Below, piece after piece: positions 8,725 through 16,854 of a DNA stretch of 64,000 bases. How positions within the stretch are numbered: position 1 is the stretch's first letter; the number at the start of each line of letters is the position of its first letter. Where the stretch lies: assembly GCA_022803075.1 (NCBI GenBank), contig JAFFTF010000003.1:133939-197938 (forward strand). Reading direction: 5' to 3'. The translations under genes and the position numbers were made by a program. Source of the stretch: Micrococcales bacterium 31B (GTDB lineage: Bacteria > Actinomycetota > Actinomycetes > Actinomycetales > Dermabacteraceae). The notes under the pieces are model-generated. The model saw only the letters and a list, made by a program, of their open reading frames with translations, was not told where the DNA came from and searched no databases.

Positions 8725-8769
8725 CATGCTAGACGCGGCCTCTGGACGCCCGCCGCATCACCTAGCATG
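8725..8769. promoter_or_regulatory. Mirror-image divergent promoters of purS and the binding protein
   Basis: CATGCTAG (8725-8732) and CTAGCATG (8762-8769) are perfect inverted copies. Each contains the same -10 hexamer TAGCAT, one reading leftward to the lipoprotein gene (8731-8726) and one reading rightward to purS (8763-8768). With 29 bp between the arms, the two promoters would overlap back to back, each with its -35 region inside the other. A CTGGAC sequence at 8742-8747 is a possible -35 for purS. Confidence 0.45.
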
Positions 8770-8863
8770 TAGGCGACTGCACACCGCATTGCGCGATGAA
8801 ACCGGCCCCAGGAGCGGTTGGTGCTCGCGAATGCCCCGGCCATCCGGCCCCAAAGGAGACACC

Positions 8864-9124
8864 ATGGGACGCGTCATCATCGACGTCATGCCAAAGCCCG
8901 AAATTCTTGACCCCCAGGGGAAGGCCGTGGCGGGTGCCCTGCCTCGCCTGGGCTTCGACCGTTTCACCTCCGTGCGCGTGGGTAAGCGCTTCGAACTTGA
9001 GGTGGAGGGCGAGGTCACGGAAGCCGTACTCGCTGACGCGGCCAAGGCCGCCGCAACGCTGCTCTCCAACCCCGTGATCGAGGACGTCGTGAGCGTCCGC
9101 GACGCCGCGAAGGACCCCTCATGA
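8864..9124 (+). CDS. purS: FGAM synthetase subunit PurS
   Basis: PurS is the small, dimeric bridging subunit that carries ammonia between PurQ and the small-type PurL in formylglycinamidine ribonucleotide synthetase. The 86-residue product has the family pattern: a first strand [20 protein letters not shown], then [19 protein letters not shown], and a final helix with NPVIEDV. The ATG at 8864 follows AAAGGAGA. Its TGA overlaps the purQ start (ATGA), so translation is coupled. Confidence 0.95.
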   Translation: MGRVIIDVMPKPEILDPQGKAVAGALPRLGFDRFTSVRVGKRFELEVEGEVTEAVLADAAKAAATLLSNPVIEDVVSVRDAAKDPS

Positions 9125-9861
9125 AAATCGGCGTGGTCACGTTTCCCGGCACTCTTGACGATCGCGACGCGGCCCGCGCCGTCACGCTCGCGGGTGGCGA
9201 AGCGGTCGCCCTCTGGCACGGCGACTCAGACCTCAAGGGCGTCGACGCGGTGGTGCTGCCTGGTGGCTTTAGCTATGGAGATTACCTGCGCTGCGGCGCC
9301 ATCTCGCGCTTCGCGCCGGTCATGGATTCCCTTATCGACGCCGCGAACGGCGGCATGCCCGTGCTGGGCATTTGCAATGGTTTCCAGGTACTGTGCGAAG
9401 CGCACCTGCTGCCCGGCGCCCTGATTCGCAATGATCACCAGCGCTTCGTCTGCCGCGACCAACCACTCGTGGTCGAGAACGTCACCACGCCATTCACCTC
9501 GGGCTTCACGGCGCAGCAGGAGATCTTGATTCCGCTGAAGAACGGCGAAGGCGGCTATATCGCCGATGACAAGACGCTCGACATGCTGGAGGGCGAAGGC
9601 CGGGTCGTGTTTCGGTACGCCGCGGGTGGCGGCGAGGGCTCGGCGCTGCCGGCCCCCCTCGAGGTCGCGAACCCGAACGGTTCACTGCGAAACATCGCGG
9701 GCATCACGAACGAACGCGGCAATGTCGTGGGCCTGATGCCGCACCCCGAGCATGCGGTGGAGGTCGGCTACGGCCCCGACACCGTGAGCGGAACCCGCAA
9801 TGGCATCGACGGGCTCACCCTGTTCACCTCACTGCTGCAGAGTTTCGCGGCGGCTCATTAG
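9121..9861 (+). CDS. purQ: FGAM synthetase glutaminase subunit PurQ
   Basis: PurQ is the glutamine amidotransferase that releases ammonia for FGAM synthesis. It is a class I (Triad) amidotransferase of 246 residues. The nucleophile cysteine is in [12 protein letters not shown] (about residue 86) and the His-Glu pair is in MPHPEHAVE (about residues 205-207). Residues [13 protein letters not shown] are also family-typical. It overlaps purS by 4 bp. A short bidirectional hairpin separates it from the convergent hydratase gene. Its partner purL lies about 7 kb away on the same strand. Confidence 0.97.
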   Translation: MKIGVVTFPGTLDDRDAARAVTLAGGEAVALWHGDSDLKGVDAVVLPGGFSYGDYLRCGAISRFAPVMDSLIDAANGGMPVLGICNGFQVLCEAHLLPGALIRNDHQRFVCRDQPLVVENVTTPFTSGFTAQQEILIPLKNGEGGYIADDKTLDMLEGEGRVVFRYAAGGGEGSALPAPLEVANPNGSLRNIAGITNERGNVVGLMPHPEHAVEVGYGPDTVSGTRNGIDGLTLFTSLLQSFAAAH

Positions 9862-9866
9862 ACCCG

Positions 9867-9886
9867 CCGGTTGGCAACCCAACCGG
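9867..9886. terminator. Bidirectional hairpin between purQ and the hydratase gene
   Basis: CCGGTTGG (9867-9874) and CCAACCGG (9879-9886) form a perfect 8-bp stem with a CAAC loop between two convergent genes. It could end transcription from both sides, although no T-run is present. Confidence 0.6.
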
Positions 9887-9956
9887 GCGTCACGCGAGAC
9901 GTCGGCACCGCGGCGTCCGCCCCCACTACCGGGACGGGCGCCGCTTGCTTGTGCCC

Positions 9957-10892
9957 TTAGGCCGGACGCAGCGGACCCACCGTGGCCGTGAAGTGCGGTT
10001 TGCCGCGACGGTCGTCCCAGGCCACCGTCTCGATGTCGCCGCCGCTCGCCGTGTCGTCGCGCGACACGGAGCGCACGTGCACCGTTCCGGGGATCAACAC
10101 GGGTGCCGCGAATTCGATGCTCCACCGGTACGAGCCGGGCAACCGCGAATCGATCGACGCGAGCGCCCGCGAGGCCGTGTACATGCCGTGGGCGATAGCC
10201 CGGCGAAAACCCAAGACGCGTGCCGTGAAGGGGCTCAGGTGGATAGGGTTGACGTCGCCCGAGAGGCTCGCATATTTGCGGCCGATGTCGCCCGCGAGGC
10301 GCCAGACCTCGGTGGCGGCGGGAGCCACGAACTCGCGGCGGGAGTGCACCTCGGCGCCGTCGTGCAGGGTCTCCACGCTGACCCCCAGTTGCCGACCCCG
10401 TGAAAGATAGGTCGACGTGCCCTTCCAGAGCAGTTCGGAGCCAGAATAAATCTCGGCGCACAGGTCAACCTCGGTGCCCTTGCGGTGCGGGCGCAGGTTG
10501 TCCGCCCAGGCCGAAACGTCGAGAACCTCACCGATTTCGGGGAGCCTGTGCACGTCGATCGTGTTTTTGGTGTGCACCATGCCCAGCAGGGGCAGGGGGA
10601 ATCCGGGCTCCGTCATGACGACCAACGAGAGTGGGAACGCGAGCACGTGGAGGTACCCGGCAGGTAGCGCGGCGCCCGCGGGCAGACCGAAAAACTGCTG
10701 ATAGGCCACGACCTGATCTGGGTCGGGGGCGATCTCGGTCGAAATCATGCGGTCCGGCAACACGTCGCGCTGGCCTATCGCCGAAATGATCGGCACTCGT
10801 TGCCGCACGCTTTGACTGGCACCTTTGGCATACAAGGCTGCCATGGTGGGCACCTCCGCGAGGTGCCGCTGAGATTTTTCGAGACCGCTCAT
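9957..10892 (-). CDS. MaoC-type (R)-specific enoyl-CoA/3-hydroxyacyl-thioester hydratase
   Basis: A 311-residue hot-dog-fold hydratase that interconverts enoyl and (R)-3-hydroxyacyl thioesters. The C-terminal half has the hydratase-2 motif SGDVNPIHLSPFTARVLGF (catalytic Asp and His near residues 215-220), then AIAHGMYT; the N-terminal half is a degenerate second hot-dog. The layout matches mycobacterial HtdX. The ATG at 10892 overlaps the stop of the upstream reductase gene (TAATG), so the two are translationally coupled. It is the last gene of a three-gene leftward operon with the thiolase and the FabG4-like reductase, matching the Mycobacterium fadA2-fabG4-htdX arrangement. Confidence 0.9.
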   Translation of the reverse strand: MSGLEKSQRHLAEVPTMAALYAKGASQSVRQRVPIISAIGQRDVLPDRMISTEIAPDPDQVVAYQQFFGLPAGAALPAGYLHVLAFPLSLVVMTEPGFPLPLLGMVHTKNTIDVHRLPEIGEVLDVSAWADNLRPHRKGTEVDLCAEIYSGSELLWKGTSTYLSRGRQLGVSVETLHDGAEVHSRREFVAPAATEVWRLAGDIGRKYASLSGDVNPIHLSPFTARVLGFRRAIAHGMYTASRALASIDSRLPGSYRWSIEFAAPVLIPGTVHVRSVSRDDTASGGDIETVAWDDRRGKPHFTATVGPLRPA

Positions 10893-12289
10893 TACGCCCC
10901 TACCAGGTTTTGACCGCACACGCGTAGTGTCTGCCCCTTCACTCCCGCGGCCTGGGGCCAGCACAAGAATGCGATGGTCTCGGCGACGTCCTGCGGCAGG
11001 CCGCCCTGGCCGAGCGAGCTCAGGCGGCGCGCGACCTGCTGGGTGGCGAAGGGAATCTTTGCGGTCATGTCAGTTTCTATGAAGCCCGGTGCTACGGCGT
11101 TGGCGGTGCCGCCCACAGCGCCCAGGCGTTCGCTCAAGTGTGCCACGCTGGCCATGACTCCCGCCTTGGACGCGGCGTAGTTGGTTTGGCCCCGGTTGCC
11201 GGCGATGGCGCTGGTTGAGGCGAGCGAGACTACGCGGGGAGCGTGCTGAAACAGGTCGCTCTCGAGCAGAGCAGCGTTAATGCGCAGCTGGCTCGCGAGA
11301 TTGACCTCCAGCACGGAGTTCCACCGGGAATCGTCCATGTTGGCAAACATGCGGTCGCGGGTGATACCCGCGTTGTGCACCATGATGTCCAGTCGGCCAT
11401 AGAACTGGCGCGCGTGGTCCACGATCTCTTGCCCGGCTCGCTCGGCGGTGACGTCTACCTGCAGTGCAGTGCCGTCAATGGAGTTGGCGAGGCGTGCGAG
11501 GGCGTCCCCGGCGGCGGGTACGTCGATGGCAATGACGCGGGCTCCGTCGCGCTGGAGGGTGCGGGCTATGGCCGCGCCGATACCCCGGGCGGCGCCCGTC
11601 ACGACGGCCACCTGGCCGGCCAGGGGTTGCAGTGGCCACGCTTCGGCCGCCGCCGGGCCCGCCGCGTCGACGCGCAGGGGTTGACCGTTCACGAAGGCCG
11701 AGCGGGTGCTCGCGAAGAATCGGAGCGCCGCGGACGCACTGGGGGCCAGACTCGCCCCGGGGCCGGTTGCCGCGTCGCGGGCGAGATCGATCAGGTTGGC
11801 CGTCGCTCCCCCGCGGACCTCGTGCGCGAGGGCCCGCATCGCTCCGAGGCCGGCCCGTTGGACACACGCGTGCTCCACGTCGGAGTCGCCCGCTTCGGGC
11901 GCGCTCGTCACGAACACGATGCGCGCACTGCGCGCGAGCCGCCTCTGCACGGGGGCTGCGGCCAGCATGAGCGTATTGAATTCGGTGAGGTTTCGGCAAT
12001 CGGCGACGCTCAGCACGAGGTGTGCGATGTCGGTGAGGTTGTCGTCCTGTCGGTGGACGTCGCGACCCCAGTCGAGCAACTGGGCAGAGACTGCGTCTCC
12101 GACTGGTCCCGCGCCGAGTACCAGGCTGGGGCCGTCAACGAATTCGCGCTCACCGTCGAATCGTTGCAGGCGAGCGGGCCGGGGTAGGCCGAGCGCGGTG
12201 GCGATGCGGCGTCCGAGCCCGCCCTGCACGAGGTGGGCGTATTTGTCTTGCGGGGCAAAACTGGGTGTCTTGGGTGCTGACGTGCTCAT
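10892..12289 (-). CDS. FabG4-like 3-oxoacyl-ACP/CoA reductase (two-domain SDR)
   Basis: A 465-residue short-chain dehydrogenase that reduces 3-oxoacyl thioesters. It has two Rossmann-like halves. The N-terminal half (about 50-215) has no intact cofactor motif. The C-terminal half is a complete ketoreductase: VTGAARGIGAAIARTL (about 226), the NAG motif in MVHNAGITRDRMF, catalytic Ser in LASTSAIAGNRGQ, and YAASKAGV with the catalytic Tyr/Lys near 371-375. This high-molecular-weight FabG architecture is typical of mycobacterial FabG4 and its actinobacterial relatives. The start is ATG 12289 after GGGAG. It lies between the thiolase and hydratase genes; NADH is the usual cofactor of FabG4, which cannot be read with certainty here. 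Confidence 0.92.
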   Translation of the reverse strand: MSTSAPKTPSFAPQDKYAHLVQGGLGRRIATALGLPRPARLQRFDGEREFVDGPSLVLGAGPVGDAVSAQLLDWGRDVHRQDDNLTDIAHLVLSVADCRNLTEFNTLMLAAAPVQRRLARSARIVFVTSAPEAGDSDVEHACVQRAGLGAMRALAHEVRGGATANLIDLARDAATGPGASLAPSASAALRFFASTRSAFVNGQPLRVDAAGPAAAEAWPLQPLAGQVAVVTGAARGIGAAIARTLQRDGARVIAIDVPAAGDALARLANSIDGTALQVDVTAERAGQEIVDHARQFYGRLDIMVHNAGITRDRMFANMDDSRWNSVLEVNLASQLRINAALLESDLFQHAPRVVSLASTSAIAGNRGQTNYAASKAGVMASVAHLSERLGAVGGTANAVAPGFIETDMTAKIPFATQQVARRLSSLGQGGLPQDVAETIAFLCWPQAAGVKGQTLRVCGQNLVGA

Positions 12290-12300
12290 GGCATTCTCCC

Positions 12301-13593
12301 TTAGGCCGATTCGAGAATGGCGAGCACGCCCTGGCCGCCGGCTGCGCAGATGGAGACGAGGCCACGCTGCTTACGGCCCGTCTCGGCAGCGCGGGCCGAG
12401 AGGTCTTTGGCAAGGCTCGCGACGATGCGGCCGCCGGTCGCAGCGAAGGGGTGCCCTGCGGCGAGCGACGAGCCTCGCACGTTGAGCTTTTCGACGGGAA
12501 CCACGCCGAGGGCCCCGTCGAGGCCGAGTCGTTCACGGCAGAACTCGGCGTCGGCCCAGGCCTTGACCGTGGTGGCGACGACGCCGGCGAAGGCTTCGTG
12601 AATCTCGAAGCGGTCAATGTCATCAAACGTGAGGCCATTGCGTTGCAGCAGCGGCGCCAGCCCGAAGATGGGCGCGGTCAGCAGCCCGTCGCGGCCCTGC
12701 ACGAAGTCGACCGCCGCGTCGTGGGCGTCGACGAGGTAGGCAAGGGGGGCGAGATTGTGGGCATCTGCCCACTCGTCGCTCGCGAGGAGCACCGCACTCG
12801 CCCCGTCCGAGAGAGGGGTGGAATTTCCGGCGGTCATGGTCGCGGTTTCGCGCTTACCGAACACGGTTTTCAGGCCCGCGAGTTTTTCGACGCTGCTGTC
12901 GGGGCGGAGGTTCTCGTCACGGGCCAGGCCCAGGTATCCGGTCATGAGGTCGTCGAAGAAGCCGTCCTGGTAGGCCGCCGCGAGGTTGCGATGGCTGCGC
13001 ACCGCAATCTCGTCTTGTTCCATGCGCGTGATGTTCCATGCGAGATTGGTGAGCGCCTGGTGCTGGCCCATGGACATGCCCGTGCGGGGTTCGCCGTTGT
13101 TGGGGGCGGCGGGGATCGCGTCTTGGGGGCGCAGGCCCGCCAGGGCCTTCAGCTTGCCCGCAGTGGTGCGCGCGCGTTGCGCGTCGAGCAGGGCGCGACG
13201 GGCGCCCTCAGAGAGGGCGATCGGGGCGTCCGAGGCCGAATCGGAGCCGCCCGCGATGGCCGAGTCAATCATGCCGAGCTTGATCTTGTTGGCGCTGCCC
13301 ACGATGGCTTCGAGGCCTGTTGCGCACGCGAGGGTGAGGTCGTGCGCAGGGGTACGCGGGTCCAGCGCACTGCCGAGCACCACCTCGCGGGTGAGGTTGA
13401 AGTCACGCGAGTGCTTGAGCACGGCGCCCGCGACGACTTCGCCGAGCAGTTCTCCGCTCAGCCCGAATCGTGCGATGAGACCGTCGAGTGCGGCGGTGAG
13501 CATGTCTTGGTTTCCGACGTGCGCGTATCGACCTCCGGCACGTGCGAAGGGGATCCTATTGCCGCCGAGAATGGCCGCTCGCTTGATGGTCAT
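12301..13593 (-). CDS. Acetyl-CoA acetyltransferase / 3-ketoacyl-CoA thiolase (FadA2/FadI type)
   Basis: A 430-residue thiolase that cleaves 3-ketoacyl-CoA, or condenses acetyl-CoA in reverse. The active-site residues are all present: nucleophilic Cys in LACATGLEA (about residue 90), His in AAGHPFAATGG (about 379) and Cys in SICAAGGQG (about 414). The sequence NRIPFARAGG at the start is typical. Two ATG codons occur in tandem (13596 and 13593); AAAGGA is spaced better for the second, which I used. It is first in the leftward thiolase-reductase-hydratase operon, divergent from the TetR gene, and shares a short intergenic region holding inverted repeats with it. Confidence 0.93.
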   Translation of the reverse strand: MTIKRAAILGGNRIPFARAGGRYAHVGNQDMLTAALDGLIARFGLSGELLGEVVAGAVLKHSRDFNLTREVVLGSALDPRTPAHDLTLACATGLEAIVGSANKIKLGMIDSAIAGGSDSASDAPIALSEGARRALLDAQRARTTAGKLKALAGLRPQDAIPAAPNNGEPRTGMSMGQHQALTNLAWNITRMEQDEIAVRSHRNLAAAYQDGFFDDLMTGYLGLARDENLRPDSSVEKLAGLKTVFGKRETATMTAGNSTPLSDGASAVLLASDEWADAHNLAPLAYLVDAHDAAVDFVQGRDGLLTAPIFGLAPLLQRNGLTFDDIDRFEIHEAFAGVVATTVKAWADAEFCRERLGLDGALGVVPVEKLNVRGSSLAAGHPFAATGGRIVASLAKDLSARAAETGRKQRGLVSICAAGGQGVLAILESA

Positions 13594-13693
13594 CATTGTC
13601 CTTTGGTGTGGGTCACGGGGTGGAGGCGGGTGCCGGGCCGCGCGACAGTTAATCCTCTATCGGATCCACCGTGCGCCGCCATTCGACATTACC

Positions 13694-13724
13694 GATACCC
13701 AGCGTACCTGATACCCTTAGTATC
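13694..13724. promoter_or_regulatory. TetR operator candidates and leaderless tetR promoter
   Basis: GATAC-N5-GTATC is a perfect inverted repeat at 13710-13724, ending at the base before the tetR GTG start. A second, imperfect copy (GATAC-N5-GTACC) starts 16 bp upstream at 13694. A -10 type box TACCCT (13712-13717) lies inside the perfect repeat, 7 nt before the GTG, suggesting a leaderless transcript. A regulator bound here would block tetR itself and probably act on the divergent thiolase operon. Confidence 0.6.
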
Positions 13725-14576
13725 GTGAACCCGAAACCAGCGCCTTCCCCCCTGGGCAGTGCCGTGGACGCCCCCGTGGGCAACCCCGCCGCTTATAGCA
13801 ACCGGCCCGCCGCGAGCGCGATCGAAGCGCACCTCTCGGAGGCACTGACGCAAGATACCGACCCCGACGGCCGCAATTCCCGATGGGACGACCACCGCGC
13901 CCGCCGCCGGCGCCACTTGCTCAAGTCAGCTCGCCGGGCCATCCACGCCAATGGCAGCGCGACCTCTATGGACCACATCGCGGCGGCGGCCGGCACGTCA
14001 AAGTCGGTTATCTACCGCTACTTTGGCGATCGCCAGGGCCTCCAAATCGCCATCAGCCACGCCGTCGTCGACGAAACCTACTGGGCGCTGCGGCGAGCGG
14101 TGGACGCCGCCAGCGAGCCCCACACGGCGCTCTTTGCCATGGTGCAGGTGTACCTCTCTATGGTCGAACGCTCCCCCGAGGTGTATCGCTACGTCACCGA
14201 TGCGGGCAGCGCCGACCCCCTCGTCGAACGTTTCACGCACATCGCAGCCGACCTGCTCTCCGGGCCCTTCGAGTCATTCTTCACTCCCCCTGAGGGCACC
14301 GCGGTCACCGGGGCCACAGAGTCACCCCCGGCATCAACCACTGCCGGGTCGACCATCACGGCGGACGCCCTGGCCTGGTCCTCCGGCGCCATCGGGTTTA
14401 TCCGCGGCAGCGGTGAATGGTGGCTGGGCACGCCACCGGAGCGACGCCCGCCGAGCCAAGAACTTGCCGAACGCATCACCGACTGGCTCTGGCACGGCTT
14501 CTCTCCACCCATCGATAGGCCTGCTCGGCCCCCGTCGACTCCAGCCCGCACCGCGACACCCACACCTTCACACTAA
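13725..14576 (+). CDS. TetR/AcrR-family transcriptional regulator
   Basis: A 283-residue DNA-binding repressor. After an unusually long, disordered N-terminus of about 55 residues, the helix-turn-helix spans roughly 70-115: RRHLLKSARRAIHANGSATSM split around TSMDHIAAAAGTSKSVIYRYFGDRQGL, the classic TetR recognition helix pattern. The C-terminal ligand domain follows, then a Pro/Thr-rich tail. The start is GTG 13725, directly abutting a perfect inverted repeat, so autoregulation is likely. Its position between the divergent beta-oxidation operon and the acyl-CoA oxidase gene (11 bp downstream) suggests it controls these lipid genes, with an acyl-CoA as possible ligand. That role is inferred. 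Confidence 0.92.
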   Translation: MNPKPAPSPLGSAVDAPVGNPAAYSNRPAASAIEAHLSEALTQDTDPDGRNSRWDDHRARRRRHLLKSARRAIHANGSATSMDHIAAAAGTSKSVIYRYFGDRQGLQIAISHAVVDETYWALRRAVDAASEPHTALFAMVQVYLSMVERSPEVYRYVTDAGSADPLVERFTHIAADLLSGPFESFFTPPEGTAVTGATESPPASTTAGSTITADALAWSSGAIGFIRGSGEWWLGTPPERRPPSQELAERITDWLWHGFSPPIDRPARPPSTPARTATPTPSH

Positions 14577-14587
14577 GGAACCCCATC

Positions 14588-16744
14588 ATGCACTCCACGA
14601 GCTCAAAGACTTCGGCCACCGCCTCGAGCGACCAGACGGCCTCGACCGACCAGACCGCCTCGAGCGACCAGACCCAGCCCGACCAGACCCAGCCCACGCC
14701 GGGACGCACCACACGAGCGTCCCAACCCCGCTTGGGCCCCGACGTTGCCGAGGCCATGTGGGGCGCCTGGGGCGACATACGTCGCGCCAGCCGCGAACGC
14801 GCCGCCATGCCCGCCTTGCAAAAAATCGAGGGGCTCAGCATGGCCGAACACCGCGAGCGCTGCCTCGGGCAATTGAGCACGCTCGTCGAGATGGGTGCCG
14901 TGCAGCGCGCGTATCCGCAGCGATTCGGGGGCAGCGACGACCCGGGTGGCAATATCGCCGCCTTTGAAGAACTGGTCGCCGCCGATCCCTCCCTGCAGAT
15001 CAAATCGGGCGTGCAGTGGGGCCTGTTTGGGGCTGCCGTGCTGCACCTCGGCACCGAGGCCCATCATGAAAAGTGGCTGCCCGGCATCATGGACCTCTCG
15101 ATTCCCGGCGCGTTCGCCATGACCGAGACGGGCCACGGCTCCGATGTCGCATCGATCGCCACGACCGCGACCTACGACCCGGCCAGTGAAGAGTTCGTGC
15201 TGCACACGCCGTTCCGCGGGGCCTGGAAGGATTACCTCGGCAACGCCGCCCTGCACGGCCGCGCCGCCACCGTGTTCGCCCACCTCATCACGGGTGGCGT
15301 CGATTACGGGGTGCACTGCTTTTATGTCCCCATCCGCGACGAGGCCGGGGCGTTCCTACCGGGCGTCGGCGGCGAGGACGACGGCCTGAAGGGCGGCCTC
15401 AATGGCATCGACAACGGGCGACTGCATTTCACGAACGTGCGCGTGCCCCGCACCAACTTGCTGAATCGCTACGGAGACGTGGCCCCCGACGGCACCTACA
15501 CCTCCCCCATTGCGAGCCCCGGCCGTCGCTTTTTCACGATGCTCTCCGCGCTCGTGCAGGGCCGGGTCTCGCTCGACGGCGCCTGCGTGGTGGCCTCCAA
15601 GATCGGCCTCTCAATCGCGACGCGCTACGCCACGGAGCGTCGGCAATTTACGGCGTCGAACCCTCACGAGGAAGTCCTGCTGCTGGACTACCAGACGCAC
15701 CAGCGCAGGCTCATCACGCGCATTGCCACGACGTACGCGATGCACTTCGCCCACGAAGAACTCCTCGGAGTCTTTGATGACGTTTTCAGCGGTCGCAAAG
15801 CCTCCGACCAAGACCAGCAGTACCTGGAGACCTACGCCGCCGCTCTCAAGCCTCTGAGCACGTGGCACGCACTCGATACGCTGCAAGAATGCCGCGAGGC
15901 ATGCGGTGGCGCGGGTTTCCTCACTGAGAACCGCTTCACGTCGCTGCGTGCAGACCTCGACGTGTACGTCACCTTCGAAGGCGACAACCACGTGCTGCTG
16001 CAACTGGTGGCGAAGAGATTGCTGACCGATTACGCCAAGGAGTTCAGCACCGTCGACGTGTCAAGCATCGCGCGACTCGTCCTCGACAAGGCCAGCGATG
16101 TGGCGCTCTACCGCACTCCCCTGGCTCGCATCACCCAGAATTTTTCGGACGCCGGGTCCACGGCTCGTTCGGTTATCAACCTTCGCGCGCCGGAAGAGCA
16201 GGAAGAACTGCTCAAAGACCGAGTCGATGCCATGGTGGCCCAAGCGGCGGCCGCACTCCGCCAGGCCCGCGGTCACGATAAGGCCCGCTCGGCGCAGATC
16301 TTCAACGCCCATCAGACCCTGCTGATCGAGGCGGCTCGCGCTCACGCCGAGTTGCTGCAGTGGCAAGCCTTCACGCGAGGCCTCGCGCAACTCACCGACC
16401 CGGGCAGCATCGAGGTGCTGACGTGGGTGCGTGACCTGTTCGGCCTGAGCCTGATTGAGAAGCATCTCTCGTGGTATTTGATGCACAACCGCATCACCCC
16501 CCAGCGCGGCCGCGCCCTCGTGGGGTACATCAATCGCCTGCTGACGCGCCTGCGTCCGCACGCTCGTGACCTGGTCGACGCCTGGGGCTATGGAGACGAC
16601 CTGACCCGCGCCAAGATTTCGTCGGGCGCCGAGGCTAAGCGCCAAGACGAGGCCCGCGACTACTTTCGTGCACAGCGCGCGAGCGGCACTGCCCCACGCA
16701 CCCAGGAGGCGCCGCGTAAGAATCGCGCAGGGCGCGGGGAGTAG
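14588..16744 (+). CDS. Acyl-CoA oxidase-type acyl-CoA dehydrogenase (ACOX family)
   Basis: A 718-residue FAD enzyme for the first step of beta-oxidation. Its length and the C-terminal acyl-CoA oxidase domain fit peroxisomal-type oxidases rather than the 380-residue or 600-residue dehydrogenases. Motifs include FAMTETGHGSDVASI (flavin/substrate loop), GIDNGRLHFTNVRVPRTNLL, ECREACGGAGFLTENRF around the expected catalytic glutamate (about 433-437), and FEGDNHVLLQ (about 462). Whether it uses O2 or an electron-transfer flavoprotein cannot be told from sequence. The ATG at 14588 follows AAGGA that overlaps the tetR stop, so it is co-transcribed with tetR. The N-terminus has DQTAS-type repeats. Confidence 0.9.
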   Translation: MHSTSSKTSATASSDQTASTDQTASSDQTQPDQTQPTPGRTTRASQPRLGPDVAEAMWGAWGDIRRASRERAAMPALQKIEGLSMAEHRERCLGQLSTLVEMGAVQRAYPQRFGGSDDPGGNIAAFEELVAADPSLQIKSGVQWGLFGAAVLHLGTEAHHEKWLPGIMDLSIPGAFAMTETGHGSDVASIATTATYDPASEEFVLHTPFRGAWKDYLGNAALHGRAATVFAHLITGGVDYGVHCFYVPIRDEAGAFLPGVGGEDDGLKGGLNGIDNGRLHFTNVRVPRTNLLNRYGDVAPDGTYTSPIASPGRRFFTMLSALVQGRVSLDGACVVASKIGLSIATRYATERRQFTASNPHEEVLLLDYQTHQRRLITRIATTYAMHFAHEELLGVFDDVFSGRKASDQDQQYLETYAAALKPLSTWHALDTLQECREACGGAGFLTENRFTSLRADLDVYVTFEGDNHVLLQLVAKRLLTDYAKEFSTVDVSSIARLVLDKASDVALYRTPLARITQNFSDAGSTARSVINLRAPEEQEELLKDRVDAMVAQAAAALRQARGHDKARSAQIFNAHQTLLIEAARAHAELLQWQAFTRGLAQLTDPGSIEVLTWVRDLFGLSLIEKHLSWYLMHNRITPQRGRALVGYINRLLTRLRPHARDLVDAWGYGDDLTRAKISSGAEAKRQDEARDYFRAQRASGTAPRTQEAPRKNRAGRGE
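14621..14689. repeat. Short tandem repeats in the acyl-CoA oxidase N-terminus
   Basis: Three 18-bp units begin at 14621, 14639 and 14657, followed by a related 15-bp unit at 14675-14689. They encode ASSDQT, ASTDQT, ASSDQT and QPDQT. They make a flexible N-terminal region ahead of the conserved enzyme. Confidence 0.85.
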
Positions 16745-16854
16745 GGAAGGCGCGGGGTGGGCACGCGGTAACGCACGAGACTGGCTAATCGCCGTGCCCC
16801 GGGGGCCAGTAACCTAGGACTGCATCTTGCTGGCCTACCCCCGGGATATTCACG

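Noticed and set aside
12265..13728. 487-codon open frame on the plus strand
   Set aside because: It lies antisense to the thiolase, whose active-site motifs are complete, so the minus-strand gene is the real one.
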